Assembly: GCF_900113025.1 (NCBI RefSeq)
Contig: NZ_FONT01000002.1
Span: 273,460-337,459 of the forward strand
Direction: 5' to 3'
Source: Alteribacillus iranensis
GTDB lineage: Bacteria; Bacillota; Bacilli; Bacillales; Marinococcaceae
Length of the DNA: 64,000 nucleotides
Of the stretch, positions 8,462-16,868 are shown piece by piece. The notes beneath the pieces are model-generated. The model did not search any database and was not told where the DNA came from. It saw only the letters and a list, made by a program, of their open reading frames with translations. The position numbers and the translations under genes were made by a program. Every line of letters begins with the position of its first letter. The stretch's first letter is position 1.

Positions 8462-10512
8462 GCCTCCCCCTTTTCTGCACGTAACAGTAAGTTTCCAAAT
8501 GGATCGACGTCACTCTTCCACCCCGGCAGGATAAGAACAGTGGTATCATTTTGTTCGATAATCGCAGGACCATAAATCACATGATTCTGTCTGAGATCAT
8601 CTCTGCCATAAACGTTTGCTTCATACTTTTCTCCCTCTATCACTACTTGCCTCGTAGCCACAGGCTGCGCTTCTACTTCCTTTTCAGGAACTCTCTTCGG
8701 CTCTGCCTCTGGAGTACTGCCAATGATACGAACGCGAAGGTTTATGATCTCCATATGTGCTTCCCGATCATTGTGACCGTATTTTGATAAATGTAGGTCA
8801 TGGAAGCTGTCTGTTATCGTCTGTTTTCCTTTTTCATCAAAAGTCGACATGGAAAGAGGAAGATTGATTTCATAGGCTTGATTCTCATATCTCGCATCCA
8901 TCGAAAGCTGGAGTTTCTGCTCTGGTTCGAAACGCGTACTCTGCTTTTCCAGCCACTGCTTCGCAGATTTTATCAAACTCACATAGCTTTCTTGTAAATC
9001 CCGAATACTGATATGGTCTAGCAGCGTTTGGATCGACTTGATTTCATCATGGATAAAATCAGCGGTTAAAGCTCCCAAAGCACTGAGCGTTCCAGGGCTT
9101 TTCGGAATAAGGACGCCATCTGCCTGAATCTCTTTTGCCAGCATATTCGCTAATACAGGACCGGCACCCCCGAAGCCGAGTAAGGTAAAGTCTCTCGGGT
9201 CAAACCCCTGATATTCCATCACGTTACTCATTTCCGCATACATGTTGGCAATCGCTACTCGAACCATTTGATCCGCAGCTTCTTCGACTTCTACCTGTAA
9301 ATAATCGGCAATCGGCCGCAGCGCTTCCCGTGATTTATTGACATCTAATTCAATGTCCCCTGCAAAGCTCGCAGGATTCAAATAGCCACAAATTAAAAAT
9401 GCATCCGTCAAAGCTGCTTTGTCTCCGACACCATAACAAGCGGGCCCTGGAGTCGAACCAACTGATTCCGGCCCTACTTTTAGAAGACCTCCATTATCAA
9501 TCCAAGCATAAGAGCCGCCGCCAGCCCCGATAGAATACATAGAAACAGAAGGAAGCATCACTGGAAATCCAGCTAATGTATTTGCCTCTGAATAATTAAG
9601 ATGACCGCCTTCAATGATAGAAATATCCGCACTTGTTCCTCCTACATCAAAGGTAACAATATTATCAATCTTGGCGCGTTTCGCTACTTCAAGCGCTCCA
9701 CCGACACCAGCGGCCGGTCCGGAAAATAGAGTAGAAACTGGAAGTTCAGCAGCCGACTCAATATTCATAATGCCCCCATTAGATTGGGTAATGAACGGCT
9801 TTGATCCCACTTTTGCGTCTTCCATGCTTTTCGTGAGCGTTTGGAAGGACCGCTTTACTTTAGGCTGGATATACATATTCATAGACGTCATGACCGCTCG
9901 TTCATATTCACGCATTTGCGGCCATAATTCAGAGGATACGTTCACTTCCACTCCCTCTGCCATCTCAGAAATACGGGTTGCCGCCTCTTTTTCGTGGGCC
10001 GGGTTAATATAGCTATGTAAGAAACAAATAACAATCCCTTCCACTCCCAGCGAGACAGCTTTCTTCACGGCTTCATCGACACTGTCCTGATCCAATGCCG
10101 TGGCGACCGATCCGTCGAACCGCAGCCGCTCTTTAATAGGAAAAACACGCGACCTTGGAATGAATGGTTCCGGATGCCGCGAGCGAAAATCGTATGGTAT
10201 AGGAAGTCTGAGCCTCTGGAAGTTTAGTAGATCTCTAAACCCTTCGGTCACAAACAGTGCGATGTTGGCTCCTTTTTGTTGCAAAACTGTATTTAAACCA
10301 ATCGTTGTTCCATAAGTAAAGAAAGTAATATCCTCAGGCGCAATGCCATTGTCTTGTAATAACGAAAGTCCATTTAGAATTCCGATATTTGGATCCTCCG
10401 TTACGGTTGGTGTCTTAAAGGTGTGAATATCTCCCGTTGTCTCGTCAATATAGGTAAAGTCCGTAAACGTTCCTCCTATATCCACTCCAACCCGATATGC
10501 TCCGTATCCCAA
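8458..10512 (-). CDS. hyuA: Hydantoinase A / oxoprolinase family protein
   Basis: This is the ATP-binding subunit with an ASKHA fold that phosphorylates the cyclic substrate or bicarbonate. Residues 9-23 hold the phosphate-1 loop (GVDIGGTFTDF), residues 288-298 the phosphate-2 loop (FDVGGTSADIS), and GGGSYAWID and LLGFGGAGP follow. The length of 684 aa is typical. The start is a TTG at 10512 with AGGGGG seven bases upstream, and a near-consensus sigma-A promoter sits 38 bases further. It is the first gene of the six-gene operon, whose transcription runs toward the selenoprotein unit. Candidate substrates are 5-oxoproline, hydantoins or N-methylhydantoin; the choice is open. Confidence 0.95.
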   Translation of the reverse strand: MGYGAYRVGVDIGGTFTDFTYIDETTGDIHTFKTPTVTEDPNIGILNGLSLLQDNGIAPEDITFFTYGTTIGLNTVLQQKGANIALFVTEGFRDLLNFQRLRLPIPYDFRSRHPEPFIPRSRVFPIKERLRFDGSVATALDQDSVDEAVKKAVSLGVEGIVICFLHSYINPAHEKEAATRISEMAEGVEVNVSSELWPQMREYERAVMTSMNMYIQPKVKRSFQTLTKSMEDAKVGSKPFITQSNGGIMNIESAAELPVSTLFSGPAAGVGGALEVAKRAKIDNIVTFDVGGTSADISIIEGGHLNYSEANTLAGFPVMLPSVSMYSIGAGGGSYAWIDNGGLLKVGPESVGSTPGPACYGVGDKAALTDAFLICGYLNPASFAGDIELDVNKSREALRPIADYLQVEVEEAADQMVRVAIANMYAEMSNVMEYQGFDPRDFTLLGFGGAGPVLANMLAKEIQADGVLIPKSPGTLSALGALTADFIHDEIKSIQTLLDHISIRDLQESYVSLIKSAKQWLEKQSTRFEPEQKLQLSMDARYENQAYEINLPLSMSTFDEKGKQTITDSFHDLHLSKYGHNDREAHMEIINLRVRIIGSTPEAEPKRVPEKEVEAQPVATRQVVIEGEKYEANVYGRDDLRQNHVIYGPAIIEQNDTTVLILPGWKSDVDPFGNLLLRAEKGEA

Positions 10513-10549
10513 CGTTATTCCCCCTAGTATGTGCGTGATAGCTTCTCAT

Positions 10550-10578
10550 ATTATAATGAATAATTTTTATTATATCAA
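10550..10578 (-). promoter_or_regulatory. Sigma-A promoter of the hyuA operon
   Basis: On the minus strand TTGATA (10573-10578), a 17-base spacer and TATAAT (10550-10555) lie upstream of the TTG start. The spacer and -10 are consensus and the -35 matches five of six. The region is AT-rich, with an imperfect palindrome (AATAATTTTTATTAT) in the spacer that could be an operator. Confidence 0.8.
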
Positions 10579-11162
10579 GAAATCAAATCAATAAACTATG
10601 AATTAATGCCAGAAGAAGGTCAATATATATGGCAAAAAGCGACTGCTCTTTATTCTAAATCTTTAATTCTATATCTTTATTAAAACTAATTAGATTTAGC
10701 GTTCGAATGGATAACCCTGACTGGTTTGTTTTACTGAGTGTCGGGCATTATTCCCATGGGTTATTGACCTTGAATGCTTGTGTGTATCATTCTAGGTCAT
10801 TAACAAGGTCGATTAATGACTTTGAAGGTTCTAGTGTAGAAAGCTAGGGCACTATACTCTGATATTCGAGCTTTTTGTTAACCTTGACTGGCTTGTTTCC
10901 TGTGGGTAGGGCGTTATCCCAGTGGTTTATCGACCTTGTCTTCTTGATCGCATGTTTCAAGGTCATCCAACGTGGGCATTAGTGACGTTGATCTTTCTTT
11001 TCTCATCAAATTGGGTACTATTCCACGGAATTACAGTCTCTCGTCGACCTTGATCTAATTTTTGCCTGCGCGTCGGTCACTATCCCAAAGACATATTGAC
11101 CTTGAATCCTTGCTCTTCCTACTCCAAGGTCATTCACCATCAAGTGAATCCCCCTGCCCTCA

Positions 11163-11208
11163 CAGAAAAAAACGAGAGCGATCAAGAGGACATGCTCTTG
11201 AGCTCTCG
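11163..11208 (-). terminator. Terminator of the ferredoxin-NADP reductase gene
   Basis: The nested hairpin CGAGAGC-TCAAGAG / CTCTTGA-GCTCTCG (11173-11208), with the U-tract encoded at 11166-11172, is nearly identical to the terminator at 2499-2542. It belongs to repeat copy 2 and now terminates the gene at 11250. Confidence 0.88.
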
Positions 11209-11219
11209 GTTCTAAATAG

Positions 11220-11249
11220 TTAGTACTATGGGACGTTCAATAATCGCCC
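11220..11249 (-). pseudogene. Remnant of a PotC-like permease 3' end
   Basis: On the minus strand the bases just after the reductase stop codon read AIIERPIVLT, against IIIERTIGLT at the end of the permease gene at 2558. Alignment continues directly into the shared terminator and repeat. The copy stops abruptly at the reductase stop codon. Confidence 0.65.
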
Positions 11250-12296
11250 CTACTTCACCATCTCTTTTACAAGCTTGCGGTTACGTGTCGTAAAGGCTTT
11301 GTGGTGGGAAGACACCATGGCACTTTTTCCTGCATCCGGGTCGATGAACTGCTTGGCTTTGTTGACGGCGTTGGCTGCATCTTGAAAGGCGCCGGCAATT
11401 AAATTCAATTTGCCGTCATGCTTTAAGATATCCCCGGCTGCATAGAAACCTGGTACGGATGATTCACTATTTACACTGCCTGCAATATAGTGGTCGGTCA
11501 GCTCTACATCGAGATCACTGTTTTCCAGTAATTCGGTATCGCGTTCATAGCCGTGATTAATCAGCACATCATCGACAGAAAGATAGGATACCTCTCCTGT
11601 TTCCTGGTTTGTCAGCTCGACTTCCTCTATGTTTTCACGCTGGTCGTCGGCGATAAATGTGGTAATAGATGTTCGAAGAAAACATTTCGCTGTGCTGTTC
11701 ATTAACTGTGTTACCTGGGCTTCGTGGCCTTTTAACTGGTCGTTTCGATAAATGAGGTATACTTTCTTTGCGATGGGCTCGATCTCATTCGCCCAGTCGA
11801 TCGCTGAGTTTCCGCCGCCGGAAATAACGACGGTTTTATTTTTAAAATGCTGGAGGGATTTGACGGTGTAGTGCAGGTTGGAGACTTCAAACCGTTCTGC
11901 TCCTTCTATGTCTACCTTTTGCGGCGTCAGGATACCGCTTCCGACAGCGGCGATCACTGTTTTGGAATAATGTTTCTGTCCAGAGGCTGTCTGCAGGATA
12001 AATATCCCCTGGGCGTTGCGTGTGATCGATTCTACTTTTTCGTTTACCAGCACGTCCGGATCAAAAGTCAGTGCCTGTTCGGTAAGTTGCTCGATTAATC
12101 TCGCTCCAGAAGTCGGTGTCAGGCCACCTACATCCCAAATCATTTTTTCCGGGTACACATGGACTTTGCCGCCAAGCTGCGGCTGATACTCTATGATTTT
12201 TGTTTTCATTTCCCGAAGACCGCTATAGAAAGCCGAATAGAGTCCCGCCGGTCCGCCACCGATGATCGTGACATCAAACAGTTCCTCCTGCCTCAT
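11250..12296 (-). CDS. Ferredoxin--NADP(+) reductase, thioredoxin-reductase type
   Basis: This flavoenzyme moves electrons between NADPH and ferredoxin or flavodoxin, or reduces ferric siderophore pools. Counting from ATG 12296, the FAD-binding GGGPAG is at residues 13-18, the NADPH-binding GGGNSAID at 160-167, and the C-terminal FAD contact YAAGD follows; there is no CxxC, as expected for the YumC-like class. The open frame could extend to TTG 12377, but that TTG is the -35 box of a promoter and the extra codons include a Fur box, so the shorter 348-residue form is right. GGTGAGGAG precedes it. A decayed piece of the same gene lies at 24242-24324. Confidence 0.94.
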   Translation of the reverse strand: MRQEELFDVTIIGGGPAGLYSAFYSGLREMKTKIIEYQPQLGGKVHVYPEKMIWDVGGLTPTSGARLIEQLTEQALTFDPDVLVNEKVESITRNAQGIFILQTASGQKHYSKTVIAAVGSGILTPQKVDIEGAERFEVSNLHYTVKSLQHFKNKTVVISGGGNSAIDWANEIEPIAKKVYLIYRNDQLKGHEAQVTQLMNSTAKCFLRTSITTFIADDQRENIEEVELTNQETGEVSYLSVDDVLINHGYERDTELLENSDLDVELTDHYIAGSVNSESSVPGFYAAGDILKHDGKLNLIAGAFQDAANAVNKAKQFIDPDAGKSAMVSSHHKAFTTRNRKLVKEMVK

Positions 12297-12321
12297 CTCC
12301 ATCCACTCCTCACCGCTATAT

Positions 12322-12377
12322 AAATGATTATCATTATCACTTACGCCTAGTTTATCGTCTTCCCTCTGTTTTTTCAA
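12322..12377 (-). promoter_or_regulatory. Sigma-A promoter with Fur box
   Basis: On the minus strand TTGAAA (12372-12377), 17 bases, then TAAACT (12349-12354) form a promoter. Just downstream, 12322-12338 reads GATAATGATAATCATTT, matching the 19-bp Fur consensus at nearly every position. A repressor here would cover the start site, so iron repression of the reductase is expected. Confidence 0.85.
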
Positions 12378-12570
12378 ACTATTTTTTATAGAGAACTATG
12401 AGGGATCACTTGAGCGCGGACAGTAGAAGTTACGGAGATATACCTGCTAGAGCAAATTTTTGCCGTTTACTTTCCTACACCACCATGCGACGATTGCTTT
12501 CGTTAGTTCTTGAGATTTGAAAGAATGATGATATGATAATGGTAATCTGTGGGGAAAGGAGGAGGAAAAC

Positions 12571-13110
12571 ATGGAAGAAAAGCTCGACTTAATCTTACAT
12601 GAAATGCATAGCTTGCACACTAAAACAGATAGTTTGCAAATGCAAGTAAACGGGATACAGACTCAGATGAATGATATGCAAACGCAAGTAAACGGGATGC
12701 AGACTCAGGTGAATGATATGCAAGCACAAGTAAACGGAATGCAGACTCAGATGAATGGTATGCAAGCACAAGTAAATAGTTTGGAATCGAAGGTAGATGG
12801 CCTAGAGACAAAAACAAATGATCTAGGATCACAAATAAATGAGCTCCATTCCCAAATGAATCACCGTTTTGACAAATTGGACATCAATATAGCTTCTCTT
12901 GAAACGAAACATTCAAATTTAGAGAAAAAAGTAGATCAGAACACAGAGGAACTACGAATCGTTAAAGAACATACGGGCAAGCTATCAGAATATCACGATG
13001 AAACGACAAGCAGATTCAACCAGTTAGTCGGAGACCAGAAATCGATCCACGAAATTATTGAAGAACATGAAGTTTACATTCGCACATTACGTCGCCATCC
13101 AGCCTTATAA
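12571..13110 (+). CDS. Coiled-coil protein with heptad sequence repeats
   Basis: I recognise no enzyme. The 179-residue protein is almost wholly predicted coiled coil without signal or membrane segments. Residues about 25-70 consist of near-identical seven-residue repeats (QTQVNGM, QTQMNDM, QAQVNGM), one heptad each, encoded by 21-base DNA repeats. Unique coiled coil follows and the end is basic (RTLRRHPAL). The ribosome site AAAGGAGGAGG lies seven bases before ATG 12571. Tandem 21-base units can expand and contract, so coil length may vary between strains. It resembles short DUF-type coiled-coil proteins common in Bacillus; the role is unknown. Confidence 0.85.
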   Translation: MEEKLDLILHEMHSLHTKTDSLQMQVNGIQTQMNDMQTQVNGMQTQVNDMQAQVNGMQTQMNGMQAQVNSLESKVDGLETKTNDLGSQINELHSQMNHRFDKLDINIASLETKHSNLEKKVDQNTEELRIVKEHTGKLSEYHDETTSRFNQLVGDQKSIHEIIEEHEVYIRTLRRHPAL

Positions 13111-13557
13111 AAAGTGTATGCGACGGACACGATACACTTCTTCCTTACTTTCTCCCCCATTCTTATATCCTTTTCCATATGCCCTTACAAATAAATAAGA
13201 AGTGGTTATGTGTGTGGTCCTCCCTGGTAGAATCCAGTATTTTTAATGAGAAGACCCTACGAGTTTTCCAAGGACCGGGCTATTTTTTGTGGGTGATTAT
13301 GGAAGTCATTTCACACACAGCCACCAAGATGCCATCTCATGAAGTGTAACTCCCCCGCTTATGACCGAAAAACAACTGGATCTCCTGTTTTCTCGTTATA
13401 CTCCGTTTGGTGCCCTCATCCAACAGTCTTCCCCTCTTCGTCTCGCATATTTACCATCATTCTTAGTCCGTAAACGAAATATATCCCTTTTGAATGAAAA
13501 CATGAAAATTAGCCCAAACTATGACATATATTCATTTTTTCATAGATACAGGAGAGG
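13111..13557. other. Intergenic stretch without a supported gene
   Basis: No convincing coding region is present. An open frame at 13361-13573 lacks a ribosome site and overlaps the next gene. Bases near 13187-13240 resemble 37570-37620, which lies upstream of a decayed copy of the next gene, so this leader appears to have been duplicated with it. Confidence 0.6.
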
Positions 13558-13563
13558 ATGGAG

Positions 13564-14247
13564 ATGGAACTAAGCGTGACTGACATTTCTATGAAAGTCA
13601 TCATCGGCTTCTTTCTGCTTTTTTTCATTACAAAGCTATTAGGAAAAACGACGATTAATCAGCTGACGCCGTTTGACTTTGTGTCTGCCGTTGTCTTATC
13701 GGAGCTGCTAGGAAACGGAATATATGAGAAAAATGTCCATATTATGTATATTTTCTATACGGTATTTTTATGGGGGTTTTTATTAGTGATTGTGGAAAAG
13801 ATGCTCTTACGATACAAAGGAGCCCGGGGTTTTTGGGAAGGCAATCCTTCTATCATTGTACGAGACGGGAAAATTGACAGGGACCAACTGAAAAAGAATC
13901 GAATGAATATCAACCAGCTGTTAAGTCTGCTTCGACAGAGTGAAATCTTTTCGATCCGTGAAGTCGCCTATGCCATTCTGGAAACAAACGGTTCCATTAG
14001 TATTTTAAAAAAGAACCCCTACCAAAAAGTAACCAATCAGGACTTGAACCTACCGGACCAGCCTGTCTTCCTCAGCACCACCGTGATTATGGATGGGGTC
14101 GTGTTAGAAGATAACGTAAAAGCATTGGGCTTTGACCAGACGTGGCTGAACAATCAGCTCGCCGCCAATGGCATCCAGCATAGTCAGGATGTGCTCTACG
14201 CTGACTGGATCAACAATGAGGGTATCTATATTATACCTTATAATTGA
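13564..14247 (+). CDS. DUF421 (YetF-like) membrane protein
   Basis: This belongs to the DUF421/YetF family, many copies of which occur in Bacillaceae and which are linked to spore or envelope traits. Three hydrophobic segments fill the first 85 residues, with the family-typical KTTINQLTPFDFVSAVVLSE stretch. A cytoplasmic part follows with the family blocks RKNRM-like and LRQSEIFSI, then GSISILKK. The likely start is ATG 13564, with GGAGAGG seven bases upstream; ATG 13558 is the alternative. The length of 227 aa is normal. A decayed fragment of a paralogue is at 37634-37804. Confidence 0.9.
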   Translation: MELSVTDISMKVIIGFFLLFFITKLLGKTTINQLTPFDFVSAVVLSELLGNGIYEKNVHIMYIFYTVFLWGFLLVIVEKMLLRYKGARGFWEGNPSIIVRDGKIDRDQLKKNRMNINQLLSLLRQSEIFSIREVAYAILETNGSISILKKNPYQKVTNQDLNLPDQPVFLSTTVIMDGVVLEDNVKALGFDQTWLNNQLAANGIQHSQDVLYADWINNEGIYIIPYN

Positions 14248-14456
14248 GGTGTTGGAATCACGCTCTTCTGCATGCAACCTATCCTGGCTTGGAAGTTGGC
14301 GTTATTCAGGAGAGTAAAATGTGTATGTAAGTAATAAAAACAAATGGAGACATGAACAAGTGCTACCCAACATTTCTCAGTTCCTAATAATTAGGCAAGG
14401 CTACTTTCTTACCTCATATCAATTAAGAGAAAAATTTAATAAGAATAATACATGAG

Positions 14457-14486
14457 GACCGCTCTACCTTACGTGGCAGAGCGGTC
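14457..14486. terminator. Hairpin between convergent genes
   Basis: GACCGCTCTACC pairs with GGCAGAGCGGTC across a six-base loop, nearly perfectly. It lies just past the stop codon of the minus-strand lyase gene. The U-tracts are weak on both sides. Confidence 0.65.
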
Positions 14487-14493
14487 ATGGCAT

Positions 14494-15438
14494 TTATTTC
14501 TCTCCTATTTTTACTTGTTTTCCAGGGGCTGTGACGAGATCTTTGCTTTTCCCTGCTTTTAAGATAAAGCTGTCGGATTGAGCTGGGAATTGTTCTGCGA
14601 GGATTCGTCCCACTTCGATCACGGCGTCTAGGTCAATGTTTGTTTTTATCCCCATTTCTTCAAAACCATGGACAATATCTTCGGTAGCTATGTTCCCGCT
14701 TGCATTTGGTGCGTATGGGCAGCCTCCAATTCCACCGGCAGAGCTATCAAAGTCGGTGATCCCTTCTTCTAGTCCGGCGATTGCGTTAGCAAAAGCCATC
14801 CCTCTGGTATTGTGAAGATGCAAGGAAAAGTGAAAATGAGGTTTTTCTTCACGAAGCGTGGAAATAACTCTTTTCACAAGTACCGGATGAGCCATTCCCG
14901 TGGTGTCCGCGAGTGAAATATCTGTAATTCCCATATCCTCATAACGCTGGCAGATCTCAAGTAGTCGGTCAGTTGGTACTTCTCCTTCATAAGGGCAACC
15001 AAAAGCAACAGCAATGGAACCGGCCACTTTTGTGTTTGATTCTTTTGCTCTTTCTACCAATGGAATAAATTTATCCATGGCTTCCATTGTCGCGGCGTTT
15101 GCGTTATGCAAACTATGAGAGTCCGTTGCCGATAGCATTAATTTTACTTTTTCAACGTCAGCAGCTATGGCACGCTCCAACCCACGCAGGTTTGGGACAA
15201 GGGCACGAAATAATACGTTATTGCTCTTCTTCACACCTTTTAACACTTCATCCGCATCTTTCATTTGTGGCACAGCTTTTGGATGAACAAAGGAGGTAAC
15301 TTCCATTTGCGAGAAACCGCAATCGATTAAACGGTTGATAATGTCAATTTTTGTCTCTGTCGGCACGTGATCTGGTAAACTTTGAAAGCCATCACGCGGA
15401 CAAACCTCTGTGATATTCACTTCTTTTGGTAATCCCAT
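14494..15438 (-). CDS. HMG-CoA lyase family protein (3-hydroxyacyl-CoA lyase)
   Basis: This is a TIM-barrel retro-Claisen lyase that cleaves a 3-hydroxy-3-methyl acyl-CoA, as in HMG-CoA to acetoacetate plus acetyl-CoA, or citramalyl-CoA to pyruvate plus acetyl-CoA. Visible catalytic features are the PRDGFQ block (Arg15, Asp16), metal-binding His207 and His209 (HLHNTRG), and the flexible catalytic loop GGIGGCPYAP with Cys240. At 314 aa it is full length. It follows the CoA-transferase gene with a 16-base gap, and GAAAGGGG precedes the ATG. The hydratase and transporter genes upstream favour a branched dicarboxylyl-CoA substrate rather than leucine-derived HMG-CoA; that is inference. Confidence 0.93.
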   Translation of the reverse strand: MGLPKEVNITEVCPRDGFQSLPDHVPTETKIDIINRLIDCGFSQMEVTSFVHPKAVPQMKDADEVLKGVKKSNNVLFRALVPNLRGLERAIAADVEKVKLMLSATDSHSLHNANAATMEAMDKFIPLVERAKESNTKVAGSIAVAFGCPYEGEVPTDRLLEICQRYEDMGITDISLADTTGMAHPVLVKRVISTLREEKPHFHFSLHLHNTRGMAFANAIAGLEEGITDFDSSAGGIGGCPYAPNASGNIATEDIVHGFEEMGIKTNIDLDAVIEVGRILAEQFPAQSDSFILKAGKSKDLVTAPGKQVKIGEK

Positions 15439-15454
15439 GTCTCTTTCCCCTTTC

Positions 15455-16666
15455 TTAAAGCACTTTATTTTCTTTTAACTGTTGGATTTCTTCCTCGCTA
15501 TAATCAAGTAGTCCGGTTAGTATATCTTCGTTGTGCTCTCCAAGGTCTGGAGCTCCTCTTTGAATACGGCCTGGTGTTTCAGAGAATTTAGGAACGATTC
15601 CTGGAACTTTCACTTTCCCTAAACGAGGGTGGTCCATCTCGATAATATTTTCTCTTGATTTATAATGCTCATCTTCAAAGATATCCTTAATACTATTAAT
15701 CGGGCTTACTGGTACTCCATATTCATCAAGTAAATCTTGTAATTCATCGCGTGTAAATTGTTTGATCCAATCGGCAACAATGCCATTTGTTAATTCAAAA
15801 TGCTCTAATCGCACGGAATTTGTATAAAAACGCTCATCTTCAAGCATATCCTCCCGGTTCATGGCTTTGGCTAAACGGTTAAAAGTGCTGTCGGAGCTTG
15901 TTACAAGAACGACCCAATGCTTGTCTTTTGTCTGGAATGTCCCGGCTGGTGCGGAATGGCCACTAAGACCTGGGGAACGTTCTTTAATTTTACCGTTTTG
16001 GTCGTAATCGGTAACAAGAAACTCCATCATTCGAAAAACAGATTCATACAGCCCAATGTCAATCATTTGACCTTGTCCTTCCTCTGTTCCGCGGTGATAT
16101 AAAGCAGCTGCCACACCAAAAGCTACATACACCCCTGTAATATAGTCAAGCAAGGAAAATGATGGACTGATTGGAGGTCTGTCTGTATAGCCGTGCAGGT
16201 AAGTAAACCCACTATACGCCGTCGCTGGGGTGCCAAAACCGGCCTTGTGACTGTTCGGTCCCGTTTGACCGTAACCCGTGACTCGCATCATAATAATATC
16301 CTTGTTTATTTCTTTTAGGACATCGTAGCCAATTCCCCACTTCTCCAACGTGCCGGTACGGAAATTTTCAATCACAACATCGGACTTTGCGACGAGCTTT
16401 TTTAAAATTTCTTTTCCTTCCTCACTGCGTAAATCAAGGGTAAGGGATTTTTTGTTACGAGCTAGTCCCGGCCAGCGTAACGGCTCCTCTCCTTTAAAGG
16501 GACCCATGCCTCGCAATGAATCTCCACTCCCTGGCATTTCCACTTTAATCACTTCTGCTCCAAAATCACCCAAGAGAGTAGCCCCAAAAGGTGCAGCGAT
16601 CATCGTGGAAAGATCTAATATTCTCACGCCTGATAATGGTCCTGTTAGTTGTTTCACAATAACCAT
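15455..16666 (-). CDS. CaiB/BaiF (class III) CoA transferase
   Basis: This enzyme transfers CoA from an acyl-CoA donor to a carboxylic acid. The fold signature GVRILDLSTMIAAPFGA and VIKVEMPGSGD opens the protein, and Asp174 in SLLDYITG is at the position of the catalytic aspartate that forms the acyl anhydride. The length of 403 aa is typical. It is directly followed by the lyase gene, a pairing well known for CoA-activation and cleavage of C5 or C6 hydroxy-dicarboxylates (for example succinyl-CoA:citramalate CoA-transferase with citramalyl-CoA lyase). It is separated from the upstream membrane-protein gene by a 200-bp gap holding a dispersed repeat. Confidence 0.93.
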   Translation of the reverse strand: MVIVKQLTGPLSGVRILDLSTMIAAPFGATLLGDFGAEVIKVEMPGSGDSLRGMGPFKGEEPLRWPGLARNKKSLTLDLRSEEGKEILKKLVAKSDVVIENFRTGTLEKWGIGYDVLKEINKDIIMMRVTGYGQTGPNSHKAGFGTPATAYSGFTYLHGYTDRPPISPSFSLLDYITGVYVAFGVAAALYHRGTEEGQGQMIDIGLYESVFRMMEFLVTDYDQNGKIKERSPGLSGHSAPAGTFQTKDKHWVVLVTSSDSTFNRLAKAMNREDMLEDERFYTNSVRLEHFELTNGIVADWIKQFTRDELQDLLDEYGVPVSPINSIKDIFEDEHYKSRENIIEMDHPRLGKVKVPGIVPKFSETPGRIQRGAPDLGEHNEDILTGLLDYSEEEIQQLKENKVL

Positions 16667-16723
16667 ACCCCTTTCTTACTTGTATTTCTCAGTTGAATAT
16701 ATATTTAGTAAGTCTATTTCACT

Positions 16724-16854
16724 TCGTTGATTGAATCGGAAGGCGGTGACTTCTTCAGGAACAGCGAAAACCGAAGACCCCCGCCCCCAGCGATTCGATG
16801 AGGCCGAGACAGAGCCCAAGAAAGGCATCCACCTGATGCGGAAACCAACGTTAT
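16724..16854. repeat. Degenerate Bacillaceae-type dispersed repeat
   Basis: The stretch opens with CGTTGATTGAATCGGAAGG and closes with CGGAAACCAACG. Between these are decayed versions of the CTCCTGCGGGAACAGC, CCGAAGACCC and GAGGCCG blocks of a short intergenic repeat I know from many Bacillaceae genomes. A better-preserved copy is at 60325-60442. Confidence 0.7.
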
Positions 16855-16868
16855 CAGATGCAAATTTT

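Larger units (their letters stand above)
10697..11249. repeat. 500-bp intergenic repeat, copy 2 (166-bp tandem units)
   Basis: This is a direct repeat of copy 1 near 2041-2600. GACCTT-type motifs are at 10766, 10880 (one base changed), 10932, 11046 and 11098, again spaced 114/52/114/52. It too ends in the CGAGAGC nested terminator and then in a few codons like the end of the PotC-like permease. About 100 bases between the hyuA promoter and this copy hold nothing recognisable. Confidence 0.85.

Noticed and set aside
12297-12377. N-terminal extension of the reductase from TTG 12377
   Set aside because: The TTG is part of the promoter's -35 box and the extension would translate the Fur box.
12640-12790. 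Possible CRISPR-like array in the 21-bp repeats
   Set aside because: The repeats are head-to-tail without spacers and encode exact heptads of a coiled coil.
13361-13573. Open frame of 70 codons before DUF421
   Set aside because: No ribosome site, overlaps the next gene, and composition is not protein-like.
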